Made by a program: the position numbers and the translations under genes
Source of the DNA: an uncultured Bacteroidota bacterium
GTDB lineage: Bacteria; Bacteroidota; Bacteroidia; Flavobacteriales; Flavobacteriaceae
NCBI GenBank assembly: GCA_902598525.1
Contig: CACKBZ010000009.1
Span: forward strand, 1-40,156
DNA length: 40,156 nt
Reading direction: 5' to 3'
Shown here: positions 16,660 to 27,400 of the stretch, in pieces
How the letters are laid out: each line of letters begins with the position of its first letter
Numbering within the stretch: the stretch's first letter is position 1
Notes under the pieces: generated by a model
What the model saw: the letters and a program-made list of their open reading frames with translations, nothing else
Databases searched by the model: none
Told to the model about the DNA's origin: nothing

Positions 16660-17236
16660 GAAAATTTTAGATCTTGATTCATATTTATTTCTATACTTAA
16701 ATAATCTTGGAAGCCAATATTATGACAATTTCTGGATATTTCTTTCGAGAACTGAAGCCAATGTAATGTTTTACCTGGTAGTTTTAATTGCATATATATA
16801 CTCAATTAATAACAAAAAAAGGACTAAAATTTTATTTCATTTAATTATTACTATAGTAATACTTATAACCATTTCAGATCAAACTTCAAATTTATTTAAA
16901 GATTCCTTTCAAAGGCTTAGACCATGTTATAATGAACTAATTTCTGACTCATTAAGACTTGTTAAAGATTCATGTGGCGGAAGATATGGATTCTTTTCAG
17001 CTCATGCATCAAATTCTTTTTCATTGGCAATCTTTTTCGGTCTATTATTAAGATCATCGAATAAATTATTAATTCTGTTATTTGCTATATACGCATTTTT
17101 AATTTCCTATAGTAGAATTTACCTTGGAGTACATTACCCAATTGATATTTTAGTAGGTACAATTTTTGGGACTATAAACGCAATAGCTCTATATAAAATA
17201 TACCTATATAGTTTTAATTTTCTTAACAAAAGTTGA
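16652..17236 (+). CDS. PAP2 family membrane phosphatase
   Basis: Type 2 phosphatidic-acid-phosphatase-like membrane enzyme of 194 aa with five to six hydrophobic segments. The three catalytic motifs are present: K-x6-R-P (KDSFQRLRP near residue 87), a variant second motif FFSAHASN where PSGH is usual (the catalytic histidine is kept), and SR-x5-H-x3-D (SRIYLGVHYPID). The likely substrate is a lipid phosphate or pyrophosphate such as undecaprenyl pyrophosphate, acting on the periplasmic face; this is inferred. It overlaps the MATE gene by 8 nt, and its 3' end overlaps the convergent glycosyltransferase gene by 33 nt. Confidence 0.88.
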   Translation: MIEKILDLDSYLFLYLNNLGSQYYDNFWIFLSRTEANVMFYLVVLIAYIYSINNKKRTKILFHLIITIVILITISDQTSNLFKDSFQRLRPCYNELISDSLRLVKDSCGGRYGFFSAHASNSFSLAIFFGLLLRSSNKLLILLFAIYAFLISYSRIYLGVHYPIDILVGTIFGTINAIALYKIYLYSFNFLNKS

Positions 17237-18319
17237 CCAGGTATAATAATTTTTTGCTTGTATAATATTTGAAACATATAGTTGATTTCTTTTTTCGTCA
17301 ATACAATTTAGAATTGCTTTTGCTAAATTTTCAGGAGTTTTATCAAATACTTCCCCGCTCTGATCTTTATTTATAATTTCTTTTAATCCTCTAACTTTTG
17401 AAACTACTAAAGGTTTATTATAAAAGTAGGCAAGGGGAGTAATTCCACTTTGACTCGCATTAATATAAGGCTGAACTATTAATTCACTTGCACATATATA
17501 ATCTCTTATCCTGTCAAGTTCAAGGAAGTTATTGTCAATCAATATTTTTTCGCTAAGATTAAGTTCATTAACCAACTGTTTATATTCATTTAATGAATCA
17601 TAGAACTCCCCTGCAATTATGAATTTTATATTATCATCTTTTATATAATTAATAGACTTTATGAATGTTTGAACACCTTTATATTTTCTAATAAGCCCAA
17701 CAAATGTGACATACTTATAGTCTTTCAAGTTTAGATCATTTTTTGCTTTTGCTTTTTCTTTAAATATGGGAAGATTTGTATTTATTGGATGATATAGGGA
17801 TAAGACCTCTTTTTTCGTATTAAAACGAATCATTTCTGCAATATTTTCAGAAAAAGAAATAAATTTTGAACATGATTTTAGAAAAAGTTTTCTTAAGATA
17901 TTTTCAAAAGGAATTTTTTCATGATTTTTCCAGTTATCTACAATCCCAATAACTCTTATTTTTTTACTTAAAAAAAAACTAATAAAATAATAGGGTAGAC
18001 ATAAAATTGGTGACCAATATCTTAAGATTACTACTTCTGGACTTAATTTGTTGATTTTTTTGGAAACTGTTAACCAATTAAAAGGATTAATTGTATTAAT
18101 CTTTCTTTTAATTTGAAATTTTTGCTCATACCTCTCTCTACTGTATTGGGTATTTCCAGGAAAAAGAAAACTTGGATATAATAATGAGAAGGTCCAAACT
18201 TCTATAGATTCCCCTGAATCAACAAGTTCATTACAAAAAGAATGAGTAGAATCTGAAATACCTCCTCTATAGGGATAGGCACTTGAAATTACTAGGAATT
18301 TAATCCTCTCTGAATTCAT
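17204..18319 (-). CDS. Glycosyltransferase family 4 protein
   Basis: A 371-aa GT-B fold glycosyltransferase. The N-terminal domain starts FLVISSAYPYRGGISDSTH (acceptor side, residues 8-26). The C-terminal donor domain begins at YVTFVGLIRKYKGVQTFIK near residue 203 and contains ELIVQPYINASQSGITPLAYFYNKPLVVS, the nucleotide-sugar E-x7-E-like region, split here near residues 285-315. No membrane segment, so a cytosolic or peripheral enzyme, perhaps for surface polysaccharide or glycolipid. It lies 23 nt downstream of gltD on the same strand and may be read through from the GOGAT operon. No other polysaccharide genes are adjacent. Donor and acceptor unknown. Confidence 0.87.
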   Translation of the reverse strand: MNSERIKFLVISSAYPYRGGISDSTHSFCNELVDSGESIEVWTFSLLYPSFLFPGNTQYSRERYEQKFQIKRKINTINPFNWLTVSKKINKLSPEVVILRYWSPILCLPYYFISFFLSKKIRVIGIVDNWKNHEKIPFENILRKLFLKSCSKFISFSENIAEMIRFNTKKEVLSLYHPINTNLPIFKEKAKAKNDLNLKDYKYVTFVGLIRKYKGVQTFIKSINYIKDDNIKFIIAGEFYDSLNEYKQLVNELNLSEKILIDNNFLELDRIRDYICASELIVQPYINASQSGITPLAYFYNKPLVVSKVRGLKEIINKDQSGEVFDKTPENLAKAILNCIDEKRNQLYVSNIIQAKNYYTWSTFVKKIKTI

Positions 18320-18342
18320 AATACTAATTTATGGAAATATAT

Positions 18343-19794
18343 CTAGAGGTCTCCTAAAGAGCTTTTTTGAGGTAAGTTAGAACTTCCCATTAAGTATTTG
18401 TCAATGTGGTGAGCAGCTTCTCTTCCTTCAGATATAGCCCAAACAATCAAAGACTGGCCACGTCTACAATCACCTGCAGTAAAAATATTATTTCTTTTAG
18501 TTTGATAGTTTGAATTTGAGCTAATATTACCTCGTTTGTTAATTTCAAGATTAAATTTATTTGGAAGATCAGTTTCAGGCCCTGTAAATCCTAAAGCTAA
18601 AATAACTAAATCACAATCCCATGTTTTAGTTGATCCAGGTATTTCAATGAACTCTTTTCTGTCAGAGTCAAACTTCACATTTACTGTCTTAAGACCAATA
18701 AGATTATTATCACAGTCACTAACAAATCCCTTAGTTAGAATACTCCATTCTCTTTCAGCTCCTTCCTCATGGGAAGATGATGTTTTAAGTGTGAAAGGCC
18801 AATAAGGCCATGGATTCTCTTCACTTCTATTAGTTGGAGGTTTTGAAGTAAGTTCAAAATTTATCACATTTTTTGCTCCATGCCTATTGGAAGTACCTAT
18901 ACAATCTGATCCTGTGTCTCCACCTCCAATAACAATAACGTTCTTTCCTTTTGCATTGTAGCATTCAAGATGATCACTAAATTGATTGTCAACAAAACGA
19001 TTATTATGAGTTAAAAAATCCATAGCTTGGATAACACCAGATAATTCAATACCTGGGATATCAAGACTTCTTTTTATAGTAGACCCAGTACACAATAAAA
19101 TACTGTCATATTTAGATTCAAGGTCAGTAATATCAATATCTTTTCCGATCTCTACATTACATTTGAAACTAACACCTTCCTTTTCTAATATTTCTATTCG
19201 CCTATCGATTACATTCTTTTCAAGCTTGAAGTCCGGAATACCGTATCTAAGTAAACCTCCGATTTTATCATCTCTTTCATATACAGTAATTTTGTGACCA
19301 ACTGAATTTAGTTGCTGAGCAGCTGCTAAGCCAGCTGGACCAGAACCAACAATAGCAACTTTTTTACCAGTTCTTTTACTCGGAATTCTAGGTACTATCC
19401 AATTTTCACTAAAGCCTTTTTCTACTATATGCTTTTCTATCAATTCAATTGAAACGGGTGGATCGATAATTCCTAAAACACATGCAGCCTCACATGGAGC
19501 TGGACAAAGTCTTCCAGTAAATTCAGGAAAATTATTAGTTGAATGAAGAACATCAAGAGCTTCTTTCCATTTATTATTGTAAACTAAGTCATTAAAATCA
19601 GGAATCAAATTACCTAATGGACATCCACTATGACAGAAAGGTACGCCACAATCCATGCATCTTGCAGCCTGGGATTTTAATTCTTTATTTTTTGGAGATA
19701 TTGTAAACTCCTTGTAGCTTTTTAATCTTTTTCTAACGGGAATATACTTCTCGTCAATTCTATCATATTCCTTAAAACCTTTAACTTTTCCCAT
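18343..19794 (-). CDS. gltD: Glutamate synthase small (beta) subunit
   Basis: NADPH-side subunit of GOGAT, 483 aa. It feeds electrons to GltB through FAD and iron-sulfur clusters. The N-terminal cluster cysteines are C46, C49, C54, C58 and C97, C101, C105 (in CMDCGVPFCHSGCP and CPAPCEAAC). The FAD-binding Rossmann loop is VAIVGSGPAG near 147-154 and the NADPH-binding loop is NVIVIGGGDTGSDC near residue 285. It ends with the FAD site NIFTAGDCRRGQSLIVWAISEGREAA. Its ATG overlaps the gltB stop by 1 nt (TAATG), so the two subunits are translationally coupled. Confidence 0.96.
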   Translation of the reverse strand: MGKVKGFKEYDRIDEKYIPVRKRLKSYKEFTISPKNKELKSQAARCMDCGVPFCHSGCPLGNLIPDFNDLVYNNKWKEALDVLHSTNNFPEFTGRLCPAPCEAACVLGIIDPPVSIELIEKHIVEKGFSENWIVPRIPSKRTGKKVAIVGSGPAGLAAAQQLNSVGHKITVYERDDKIGGLLRYGIPDFKLEKNVIDRRIEILEKEGVSFKCNVEIGKDIDITDLESKYDSILLCTGSTIKRSLDIPGIELSGVIQAMDFLTHNNRFVDNQFSDHLECYNAKGKNVIVIGGGDTGSDCIGTSNRHGAKNVINFELTSKPPTNRSEENPWPYWPFTLKTSSSHEEGAEREWSILTKGFVSDCDNNLIGLKTVNVKFDSDRKEFIEIPGSTKTWDCDLVILALGFTGPETDLPNKFNLEINKRGNISSNSNYQTKRNNIFTAGDCRRGQSLIVWAISEGREAAHHIDKYLMGSSNLPQKSSLGDL

Positions 19795-22700
19795 TATTGA
19801 ATTAACTGATCTATTTTTTCTTTTGCTATCCTTTCTAGAGCTATTTTGTATTCTTTAGGCATCACTTTTATAAAGTTTTTCTTTTTATTCTTCCAATTTG
19901 ATAATATTTTTTCAGCTACTTCACTATTGGTGTTAGAAAAGTGATTTTCTAGCATTTCATAAATTATATCTTCATCTTGGATATTGGGTGTTTCAAGATC
20001 AATCATTTCCATATTAAAATTCTCGATCGATTTTTTATTTTCTTTGTAAATATATGCAATGCCACCACTCATACCAGCTCCAAAGTTTCTACCAATTTTG
20101 CCAAGAATTAGAACGGATCCCCCCGTCATATATTCACACCCATGATCACCAACACCCTCAACTACAGCTTTTGCACCAGAATTTCTTACACAAAAACGTT
20201 CACCTGCAATCCCGTTAATATATGCCTCACCACTTATAGCTCCATAAAGGGCGACATTACCAATTATAATGTTTTCATTTGAAATAATACTCGATTCTTT
20301 AGGAACTCTTACAGCTAATGTTGCACCTGATAAACTTTTACCAAAATAGTCATTTGTATTTCCATATACTGTCATATTTAATCCGTTTACAGAAAAAGCA
20401 CCAAAGCTTTGACCAGCTGAACCATTGAAAGTTATGTTTAAAGTATTTTTTGGAAGACCTTTCTCACCATGAATCTTTGAAATTTCATTACTTAATAATG
20501 CTCCAACTGCTCTGTCTGTATTTTTAATATTAAATTCGAATGAAGATTTCACCTTTTTATTAACGGACAATTTTGCAGCTTTTAATATTTTAAAATCTAA
20601 AACATTATCTAAGTTGTGATTTTGTTTTGTAGTATTTCTTAGCTTTTCATCATCACCAGATAATGGCTTGTAAAGTAATTTTTCCAAATTAATTCCTTTG
20701 ACTTTATAATCATCAATCCCAGTTTTAGCTTTGAGTTTTTGTGTCTGACCAATCATCTCGTCAATACTCCTAAAACCAAGTTCTGCCATAATTTCTCTTA
20801 ATTCCTGAGCAACGAAATACATAAAATTAATAACATGCTCAGGTTTACCTTTAAAGTTTTTCCTAAGCTCAGGATCCTGAGTTGCTATTCCAACTGGACA
20901 AGTATTTAAATGACATGCTCTCATCATTATACAACCAGATGCTACAAGGGGTGCAGTTGAAAAACCAAATTCTTCAGCTCCTAATAAACATGCAATTGCA
21001 ACATCACGACCCGTTTTTAATTGTCCATCACATTCTAGTACAACTCTGCTTCTTAAATTATTTAAAACTAAGGTTTGCTGAGCTTCTGCAACTCCAAGCT
21101 CCCATGGTAATCCTGCGTGTCTTAAAGAAGTTAAAGGTGAAGCTCCAGTTCCTCCATCATAACCAGAAATTAAAATTACATCAGCCTTAGCTTTTGCAAC
21201 TCCGGCAGCAATTGTTCCAACTCCAACTTCAGAAACAAGTTTAACATTAATTCTGGCGTTTCTGTTAGCATTTTTCAAATCAAATATTAGTTGAGCTAGA
21301 TCTTCAATTGAATAAATATCATGGTGTGGTGGAGGTGATATCAGTCCTACATATGGAGTAGAATTTCTTACTTTAGCAATTAAAGGATTTACCTTTGGTC
21401 CTGGAAGTTGTCCACCTTCTCCTGGTTTAGCACCTTGTGCCATCTTTATTTGTATTTCATCAGCATTAGATAAATAATATGAGCTAACTCCAAATCTACC
21501 CGAAGCAACTTGCTTAATTGAACTATTTCTGAAGTCACCATTTTTATCTTTATTAAATCTTTTAGAGTCTTCCCCTCCTTCACCAGAATTACTTTTACCT
21601 CCAATTCTATTCATTGCAATAGCAAGATTTTCATGGGCTTCTGAGCTTATAGATCCGTAAGACATAGCACCCGTTTTGAATCTTTTAACTATCTCAGTCC
21701 ATGGCTCTACCTCTTCAATCGGAATTGGATTAAAATCTACAAACTTGAGAAGACCTCTTATAGTCATAAGTTGTTCTTCTTGTTTATTGACTATATCAGA
21801 GTATTCTTTGTAAGACGAATAACTTTCTGTTCTAACTGAATTCTGAAGTTTAGAAATAGTTGAAGGATTAAACATATGACTTTCTCCATCTCTTCTCCAT
21901 CTGTAATCACCTCCAGTTTTAATTGATGAAAAGTCAGATTCTGATTTAAATGCATAATTTATCCTCTCACTGATTTCTTTTTCAATAACATAAAGTCCAA
22001 CACCTTCTATTCTAGAAGGCGTATTTTGAAAATATTTATTTATAAAATTTGTTTTGAGTCCGAGTGCTTCAAAAATCTGCGAACCTCTGTATGAATTAAG
22101 TGTTGAGATTCCAATTTTATTCATAATCTTTAGGATACCTTTTGCAATAGCATCGTTAAAGTTAGAAATTGCGGAATCTATAGAAATGTTATTTAGATAT
22201 CCTGAATCAAAGTGATATTTTATCACCTCATTAACTAAATAAGGGTTTATTGCACTAGCACCATATCCGAAAAGCATTGAGAAATGGTGAGGTTCTCTAG
22301 GCTCAGCAGATTCAATTATTATACCAAATTTTGATCTTTTTTTTCTCTTAATCATTGTTTGATGAATGAATGAACATGCAAGAAGAATAGGAATAGGGGC
22401 CATTTTTTTTGAAACAAGCCTATCACTTAATATTATAATGTTACTTCCCTTATCAATACACTTTTCAACCTCTAAAACAATTTTGTCTAAAGCCTCTTCA
22501 ATTCCATTATGACCTTTCTTAAATTGATATAAACATTTAATTTCACTTGCCTTAAAATTTTTATGAGATATATATTTAATTTTGTCTAGATCCTCATTGG
22601 AAATAATAGGATTCTTAATAGTAAGATTAATTGAATGTTCTTCAGTTATTTCAAACAGATTATGATTCCGTCCTAAAGAAAGACTTGTGTCTGTTATAAT

Positions 22701-24299
22701 CTCTTCTCTTATACCATCTAAAGGTGGATTTGTAACCTGAGCGAATAGCTGCTTAAAATAGTTATAAATAAGTTGAGGTTTTTTGGAGAGAACTGCAAGA
22801 GGAGTATCAGTTCCCATTGATCCAATAGACTCTTTACCAGTTTGACACATTGGTATAATTATTTTTCTAAAATCTTCCTTACTGTATCCAAATATTTTCA
22901 ATCTTGTTTCTATACTTAACTTTTCTTCTGGAGTTCTATTTCCAGTATAAGGTACATCTGATAACTGAAGAATATTCCTATTTATCCAATCCTCGTAAGG
23001 TCTTTTGGAGACAATATTCTCTTTAATTTCATTATCATTTACAATTCTACCTTCTTCCATATCAACAAGAAAAATCTTTCCAGGTTCCAATCTTCCATGA
23101 GATAGAACATTATCCGGCTTTATGTCAACAACACCAGTCTCTGAAGACATAACTACATATCCATCTTTAGTCACAGTATATCTTGATGGTCTCAAACCAT
23201 TTCTATCAAGAAGAGCACCAATGAATTTTCCATCTGTAAATGGAATAGAAGCTGGCCCATCCCATGGTTCCATGATACAACTATTATAATTGTAGAAAGC
23301 TTTTTTACTGTTATTCATAGAATTATGCTTCTCCCAGGCCTCAGGAACAAGCATCATCATTACCTCAGGAAGCGATCTGCCTGTCATTAATAATAATTCA
23401 ACAACCATATCCATAGAAGCTGAGTCAGACTTTTTTGGAACAATTATTGGTAATATCTTTTTCATATCATCATCAGAGATTTCACTAGAATAAAAAAGCT
23501 CTTCTCTTGACGACATTCTACTTACATTACCTTTGAAAGTATTTATTTCACCATTGTGACACATATATCTAAATGGTTGTGCAAGATCCCATGTTGGGAA
23601 TGTATTTGTTGAAAATCTTTGATGAACGAGTGCGAGTTTAGTAACTAAGTCTTTGTTTTTTAAATCTATATAAAATCTTTCAATATCCTCTGGGATAAGT
23701 AATCCCTTATAAATAATTGTTCTTATACTAAGGCTTGAGAAGTAGAAATAATCACTTTGAGATAGTTCAGAATTATATATAATATTTTCGCAAATTTTTC
23801 TGGCTACGAAAAGCTTTAAATTAAATTGTTTTTCATTCAATTTAGAATCTTTAGGTCTGATAAAAACTTGTTTGATTGTAGGCTGAGTTTTACCAGCAAT
23901 AGATCCCACAACTTTCGAATTTACAGGTACATCTCTCCATCCAATAATTTCTAATTCTTGTTTTATGATTTCTTCTTCAAATATTTTAATACAATAATTT
24001 GATTGATTTATTTTATTAGGGAGAAATAGCATACCTACAGCATATTCATTTGCCTCTGGTAATTGAAAATCACATTGTTTTTTAAAAAAATCATGAGGTA
24101 TTTCAATTAAAATCCCAGCACCATCACCAGTTCTGCCATCTGAACTAACAGCGCCTCTATGTTCTAAACAAGTTAAAATATTTAATGCTTTGCTGATGAT
24201 TGTATTAGTCCTTTCACCATTTAAGCTACAGATAAAGCCTGCGCCACAGTTGTCATGTTCGAACTCAGATATATAGAGTCCTTGGTCTTTTAATTTCAT
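19794..24299 (-). CDS. gltB: Glutamate synthase large (alpha) subunit
   Basis: Converts glutamine plus 2-oxoglutarate to two glutamates. The 1501-aa size is normal. The N-terminal glutaminase domain should mature at C18 (in HDNCGAGF). A central linker domain follows. The FMN synthase domain holds AMSYGSISSEAHE and ISGYDGGTGASPL. The 3Fe-4S cluster cysteines are in CIMMRACHLNTC. The C-terminal beta-helix domain is rich in G-x-x-G repeats (GGSVLILGKIGRNFGAGMSGG). With gltD it completes the GS-GOGAT route with glnII in this window. The ATG at 24299 is preceded by an exact -7 element, 9 nt away. Confidence 0.97.
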   Translation of the reverse strand: MKLKDQGLYISEFEHDNCGAGFICSLNGERTNTIISKALNILTCLEHRGAVSSDGRTGDGAGILIEIPHDFFKKQCDFQLPEANEYAVGMLFLPNKINQSNYCIKIFEEEIIKQELEIIGWRDVPVNSKVVGSIAGKTQPTIKQVFIRPKDSKLNEKQFNLKLFVARKICENIIYNSELSQSDYFYFSSLSIRTIIYKGLLIPEDIERFYIDLKNKDLVTKLALVHQRFSTNTFPTWDLAQPFRYMCHNGEINTFKGNVSRMSSREELFYSSEISDDDMKKILPIIVPKKSDSASMDMVVELLLMTGRSLPEVMMMLVPEAWEKHNSMNNSKKAFYNYNSCIMEPWDGPASIPFTDGKFIGALLDRNGLRPSRYTVTKDGYVVMSSETGVVDIKPDNVLSHGRLEPGKIFLVDMEEGRIVNDNEIKENIVSKRPYEDWINRNILQLSDVPYTGNRTPEEKLSIETRLKIFGYSKEDFRKIIIPMCQTGKESIGSMGTDTPLAVLSKKPQLIYNYFKQLFAQVTNPPLDGIREEIITDTSLSLGRNHNLFEITEEHSINLTIKNPIISNEDLDKIKYISHKNFKASEIKCLYQFKKGHNGIEEALDKIVLEVEKCIDKGSNIIILSDRLVSKKMAPIPILLACSFIHQTMIKRKKRSKFGIIIESAEPREPHHFSMLFGYGASAINPYLVNEVIKYHFDSGYLNNISIDSAISNFNDAIAKGILKIMNKIGISTLNSYRGSQIFEALGLKTNFINKYFQNTPSRIEGVGLYVIEKEISERINYAFKSESDFSSIKTGGDYRWRRDGESHMFNPSTISKLQNSVRTESYSSYKEYSDIVNKQEEQLMTIRGLLKFVDFNPIPIEEVEPWTEIVKRFKTGAMSYGSISSEAHENLAIAMNRIGGKSNSGEGGEDSKRFNKDKNGDFRNSSIKQVASGRFGVSSYYLSNADEIQIKMAQGAKPGEGGQLPGPKVNPLIAKVRNSTPYVGLISPPPHHDIYSIEDLAQLIFDLKNANRNARINVKLVSEVGVGTIAAGVAKAKADVILISGYDGGTGASPLTSLRHAGLPWELGVAEAQQTLVLNNLRSRVVLECDGQLKTGRDVAIACLLGAEEFGFSTAPLVASGCIMMRACHLNTCPVGIATQDPELRKNFKGKPEHVINFMYFVAQELREIMAELGFRSIDEMIGQTQKLKAKTGIDDYKVKGINLEKLLYKPLSGDDEKLRNTTKQNHNLDNVLDFKILKAAKLSVNKKVKSSFEFNIKNTDRAVGALLSNEISKIHGEKGLPKNTLNITFNGSAGQSFGAFSVNGLNMTVYGNTNDYFGKSLSGATLAVRVPKESSIISNENIIIGNVALYGAISGEAYINGIAGERFCVRNSGAKAVVEGVGDHGCEYMTGGSVLILGKIGRNFGAGMSGGIAYIYKENKKSIENFNMEMIDLETPNIQDEDIIYEMLENHFSNTNSEVAEKILSNWKNKKKNFIKVMPKEYKIALERIAKEKIDQLIQ

Positions 24300-24309
24300 A
24301 AGGAACTTA

Positions 24310-24339
24310 CAAATGTATAGTTATGAAGCTAACAATGTA
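24310..24339 (-). promoter_or_regulatory. gltB promoter and possible nitrogen operator
   Basis: On the minus strand TACATTTG (24317-24310) matches the TAnnTTTG -7 element exactly and ends 9 nt before the gltB ATG. TACATTGTTA (24339-24330) lies 12 nt further upstream, contains the only nearby TTG (spacer 15 nt, shorter than the usual 19), and is identical to a 10-mer in the glnII/purM gap. Confidence 0.5.
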
Positions 24340-24458
24340 AGTTTATTAAAGTTATTAACTGTTATGAAAACATTTTTTAATAAATATTCAAAAAAAAATA
24401 GATTATTTTGAAAAATTGATATTTATCATGAAAAAAAATAAAAATCTAGTAATTGTTG

Positions 24459-24478
24459 GTTAGTATTAAAATACTAAC
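24459..24478 (-). terminator. Perfect AT-rich inverted repeat after secA
   Basis: GTTAGTATT and AATACTAAC form a perfect 9-bp inverted repeat with a 2-nt centre, 15-34 nt beyond the secA stop. On the minus strand it is followed after about 14 nt by a T-rich stretch (24444-24430). It could be a weak secA terminator. An operator is the alternative. Confidence 0.35.
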
Positions 24479-24492
24479 TAAATATTTCATAA

Positions 24493-27400
24493 TTAATTTT
24501 TCTTAATTTCCCAATCATTGTTTTGAAGAAGTCTCTCTGCTTGCTTAAACTTAAGTGTCCTCAATTCTCCAGTTAATGAATTTTGTATTTGAACTTTTTC
24601 ATTTCTGCCAATCTTTGGTAATTCTCTAGTTACAGTTTCAACTTTTTGAGAGTTTTGGCTAGCACTTGCACCTATGCTTCTGGCCTTTTCAGCTAATTGA
24701 TCACTATTTAAGCTTTCCTCTTTGGATGTTTTGTAATCACTATTAGTATTCATATTAGATCCAGCATCCCTTATATTTCCATGATTGTTTGGAAGATTTG
24801 ATTTAAACAAGAAAGAGAGTAATTCTTTGTTGAGAATATGAATCATAGATTTAAAAAGTTCATATGCTTCGAATTTATATATCAAAAGAGGATCTTTTTG
24901 CTCATGAACTGCTAATTGAACGGATTGTTTAAGCTCATCCATTTTTCTTAAATGATTTTTCCACTTTTCATCAATTATTGCGAGTGAAATACTCTTTTCG
25001 AAGTCCTGTATTAAATTTTCTCCATTACTTTCATATGATTTCTCTAAATCAGTAACAATATTTATTACTTTTTTTCCATCGGTAAATGGTACAACAATCC
25101 TTTTAAAAGAATTACTTTTATTTTCAAAAACATTTTTTATGACTGGGAGTGCAATTACTCTGTTAAGCTCTTTCTTATTAGCGTAGAATGTTTTTAATTC
25201 ATTAAATAACTTTGTAATAAGAGTTTCTTCATCTAAATCTAAAAATTCACTTTCACTAATTGGCGATGTCATTGAAAAAGTGCTAATTAGCTCAAATTCA
25301 TAATTCTTAAAATTATTATTTGCCTTATTGCTTCTGATTATTTCCTCAATTGTATCAAACATTATATTAGAAATATCAATTTGAAGTTTATCTCCTCTTA
25401 AGGCATTCTTTCTAAGTGTGTAAATAATATTTCTTTGAGAGTTCATCACGTCATCGTATTCCAAAAGTCTTTTTCTTATACCAAAATTATTTTCTTCAAC
25501 CTTTTTCTGCGCTCTCTCAATTGATTTTGTAACCATTGGATGTTGGATATTTTCTCCGTCCTTAAGGCCCATTCTATCCATTACATTCGCAATTCTATCT
25601 TGACCAAATAGTCTCATAAGATTGTCTTCAAAAGAAACATAAAATTGAGAGCTCCCTGGATCTCCTTGTCTTCCTGATCGTCCTCTCAGTTGCCTATCAA
25701 CCCTTCTAGAATCATGTCTTTCAGTTCCAATAATTGCGAGACCACCTGAATTTATAACATCCTGACTCAACTTAATGTCAGTACCTCTACCAGCCATATT
25801 TGTTGCAATAGTTACAACACCTGGATTACCTGCCTCAGCTACTATATCTGCTTCTTTTTTATGAAGTTTTGCATTTAAAACATTATGACTAATATTTGAT
25901 CTGCTTAACATTTTACTCAGTAATTCAGAGATTTCAACTGAAGTGGTACCTATTAATATAGGCCTCTTTTGATTTCTAAGATTAATTATTTCTTCAATTA
26001 TAGCATTATATTTCTCTCTTTTAGACTTATAAATTAAATCGTCATGGTCTTTTCTTATGACAGGTTTATTTGTAGGAATCTCAGTTACGTCGAGCTTGTA
26101 AATTTCCCAAAATTCTCCTGCTTCAGTAATAGCTGTACCAGTCATACCTGATAATTTGGAATAAAGTCTAAAATAATTTTGTAAAGTAATAGTAGCAAAA
26201 GTCTGAGTTGCTGCCTCGATCTTAACATTCTCTTTTGCTTCTATGGCTTGATGAAGTCCATCTGAATATCTTCTTCCATCCATAATCCTACCCGTCTGTT
26301 CATCAACAATCATAACTTTATTCTCAACAACTACATACTCAATATCTTTTTCAAATAAAGTAAATGCCTTTAGAAGCTGATTTATACTATGAATCCTTTC
26401 ACTCTTTACATTAAAATCATTGAATAGATCATTCTTTTCTTTTGCTTCTTCTTCTGGTGATAGTCCCTTATTTTCTATTTCTGAAATATCAGATGCTATA
26501 TTTGGCATTACAAAGAAGTCTTTGTCATCAAGATCTTTTGATAAAGTTTCAATCCCCTTCTCAGTTAATTCAATTTGATTATTTTTCTCATCAATTGTAA
26601 AATAAAGTTCTTTGTCAATTTGATGCATCTCTCTGTTATTGTCTTGCATGTAAAAATTCTCAGTTTTCTGAAGAATCTGTTTCACTCCCTCCTCACTCAA
26701 AAATTTGATTAATGCTTTATTCTTTGGTAAACCTCTAAACACTCTATATAAAAGAAATCCGCCATTTTCATTATCGGAATTATTAATTAGAGATTTTGCC
26801 TCAGCTAATATGTTAGATAAATATGTCTTTTGAAGAGAAACAAGATTTTGGATCTTTGGCTTGAGGTTGTCAAACTCATGTCTATCTCCATCCTTAGTTG
26901 GACCTGAAATTATCAAAGGTGTTCTTGCATCATCAATCAAAACAGAATCTACCTCGTCAATAATAGCGTAATTATGCTTCCTTTGAACTATATCATCCAA
27001 AGAATGAGACATGTTGTCTCTTAGATAATCAAATCCAAATTCATTGTTTGTCCCGTAGGTAATATCTGCATTGTAAGCTCTTCTCCTTTCAGGTGAATTA
27101 GGCTTATGATGATCTATACAATCAACTCTTAATCCATGAAATTCAAATATAGTTCCCATCCATGCACTATCTCTTTTAGCTAAATAATCATTCACAGTTA
27201 CAAGGTGGACTCCATCTCCTGTCAATGCATTTAGATAAATTGGTAAAGTTGAAACAAGTGTTTTACCTTCACCTGTCTGCATTTCTCCAATTTTACCTTG
27301 ATGAAGAACTATACCACCAATTAATTGAACATCGTAATGAATCATATCCCATAGCACGTTCTTACCAGCGGCATCCCATGAATTTTTCCAGATAGCACTC

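Noticed and set aside
20882-21190. Plus-strand frame of about 100 codons opposite gltB
   Set aside because: Leu/Gln-rich antisense of a strongly conserved GltB segment; no start context or motif.
24300-24492. Small gene in the gltB-secA gap
   Set aside because: No frame of useful length with a plausible start; the gap is A/T-rich promoter and terminator sequence.
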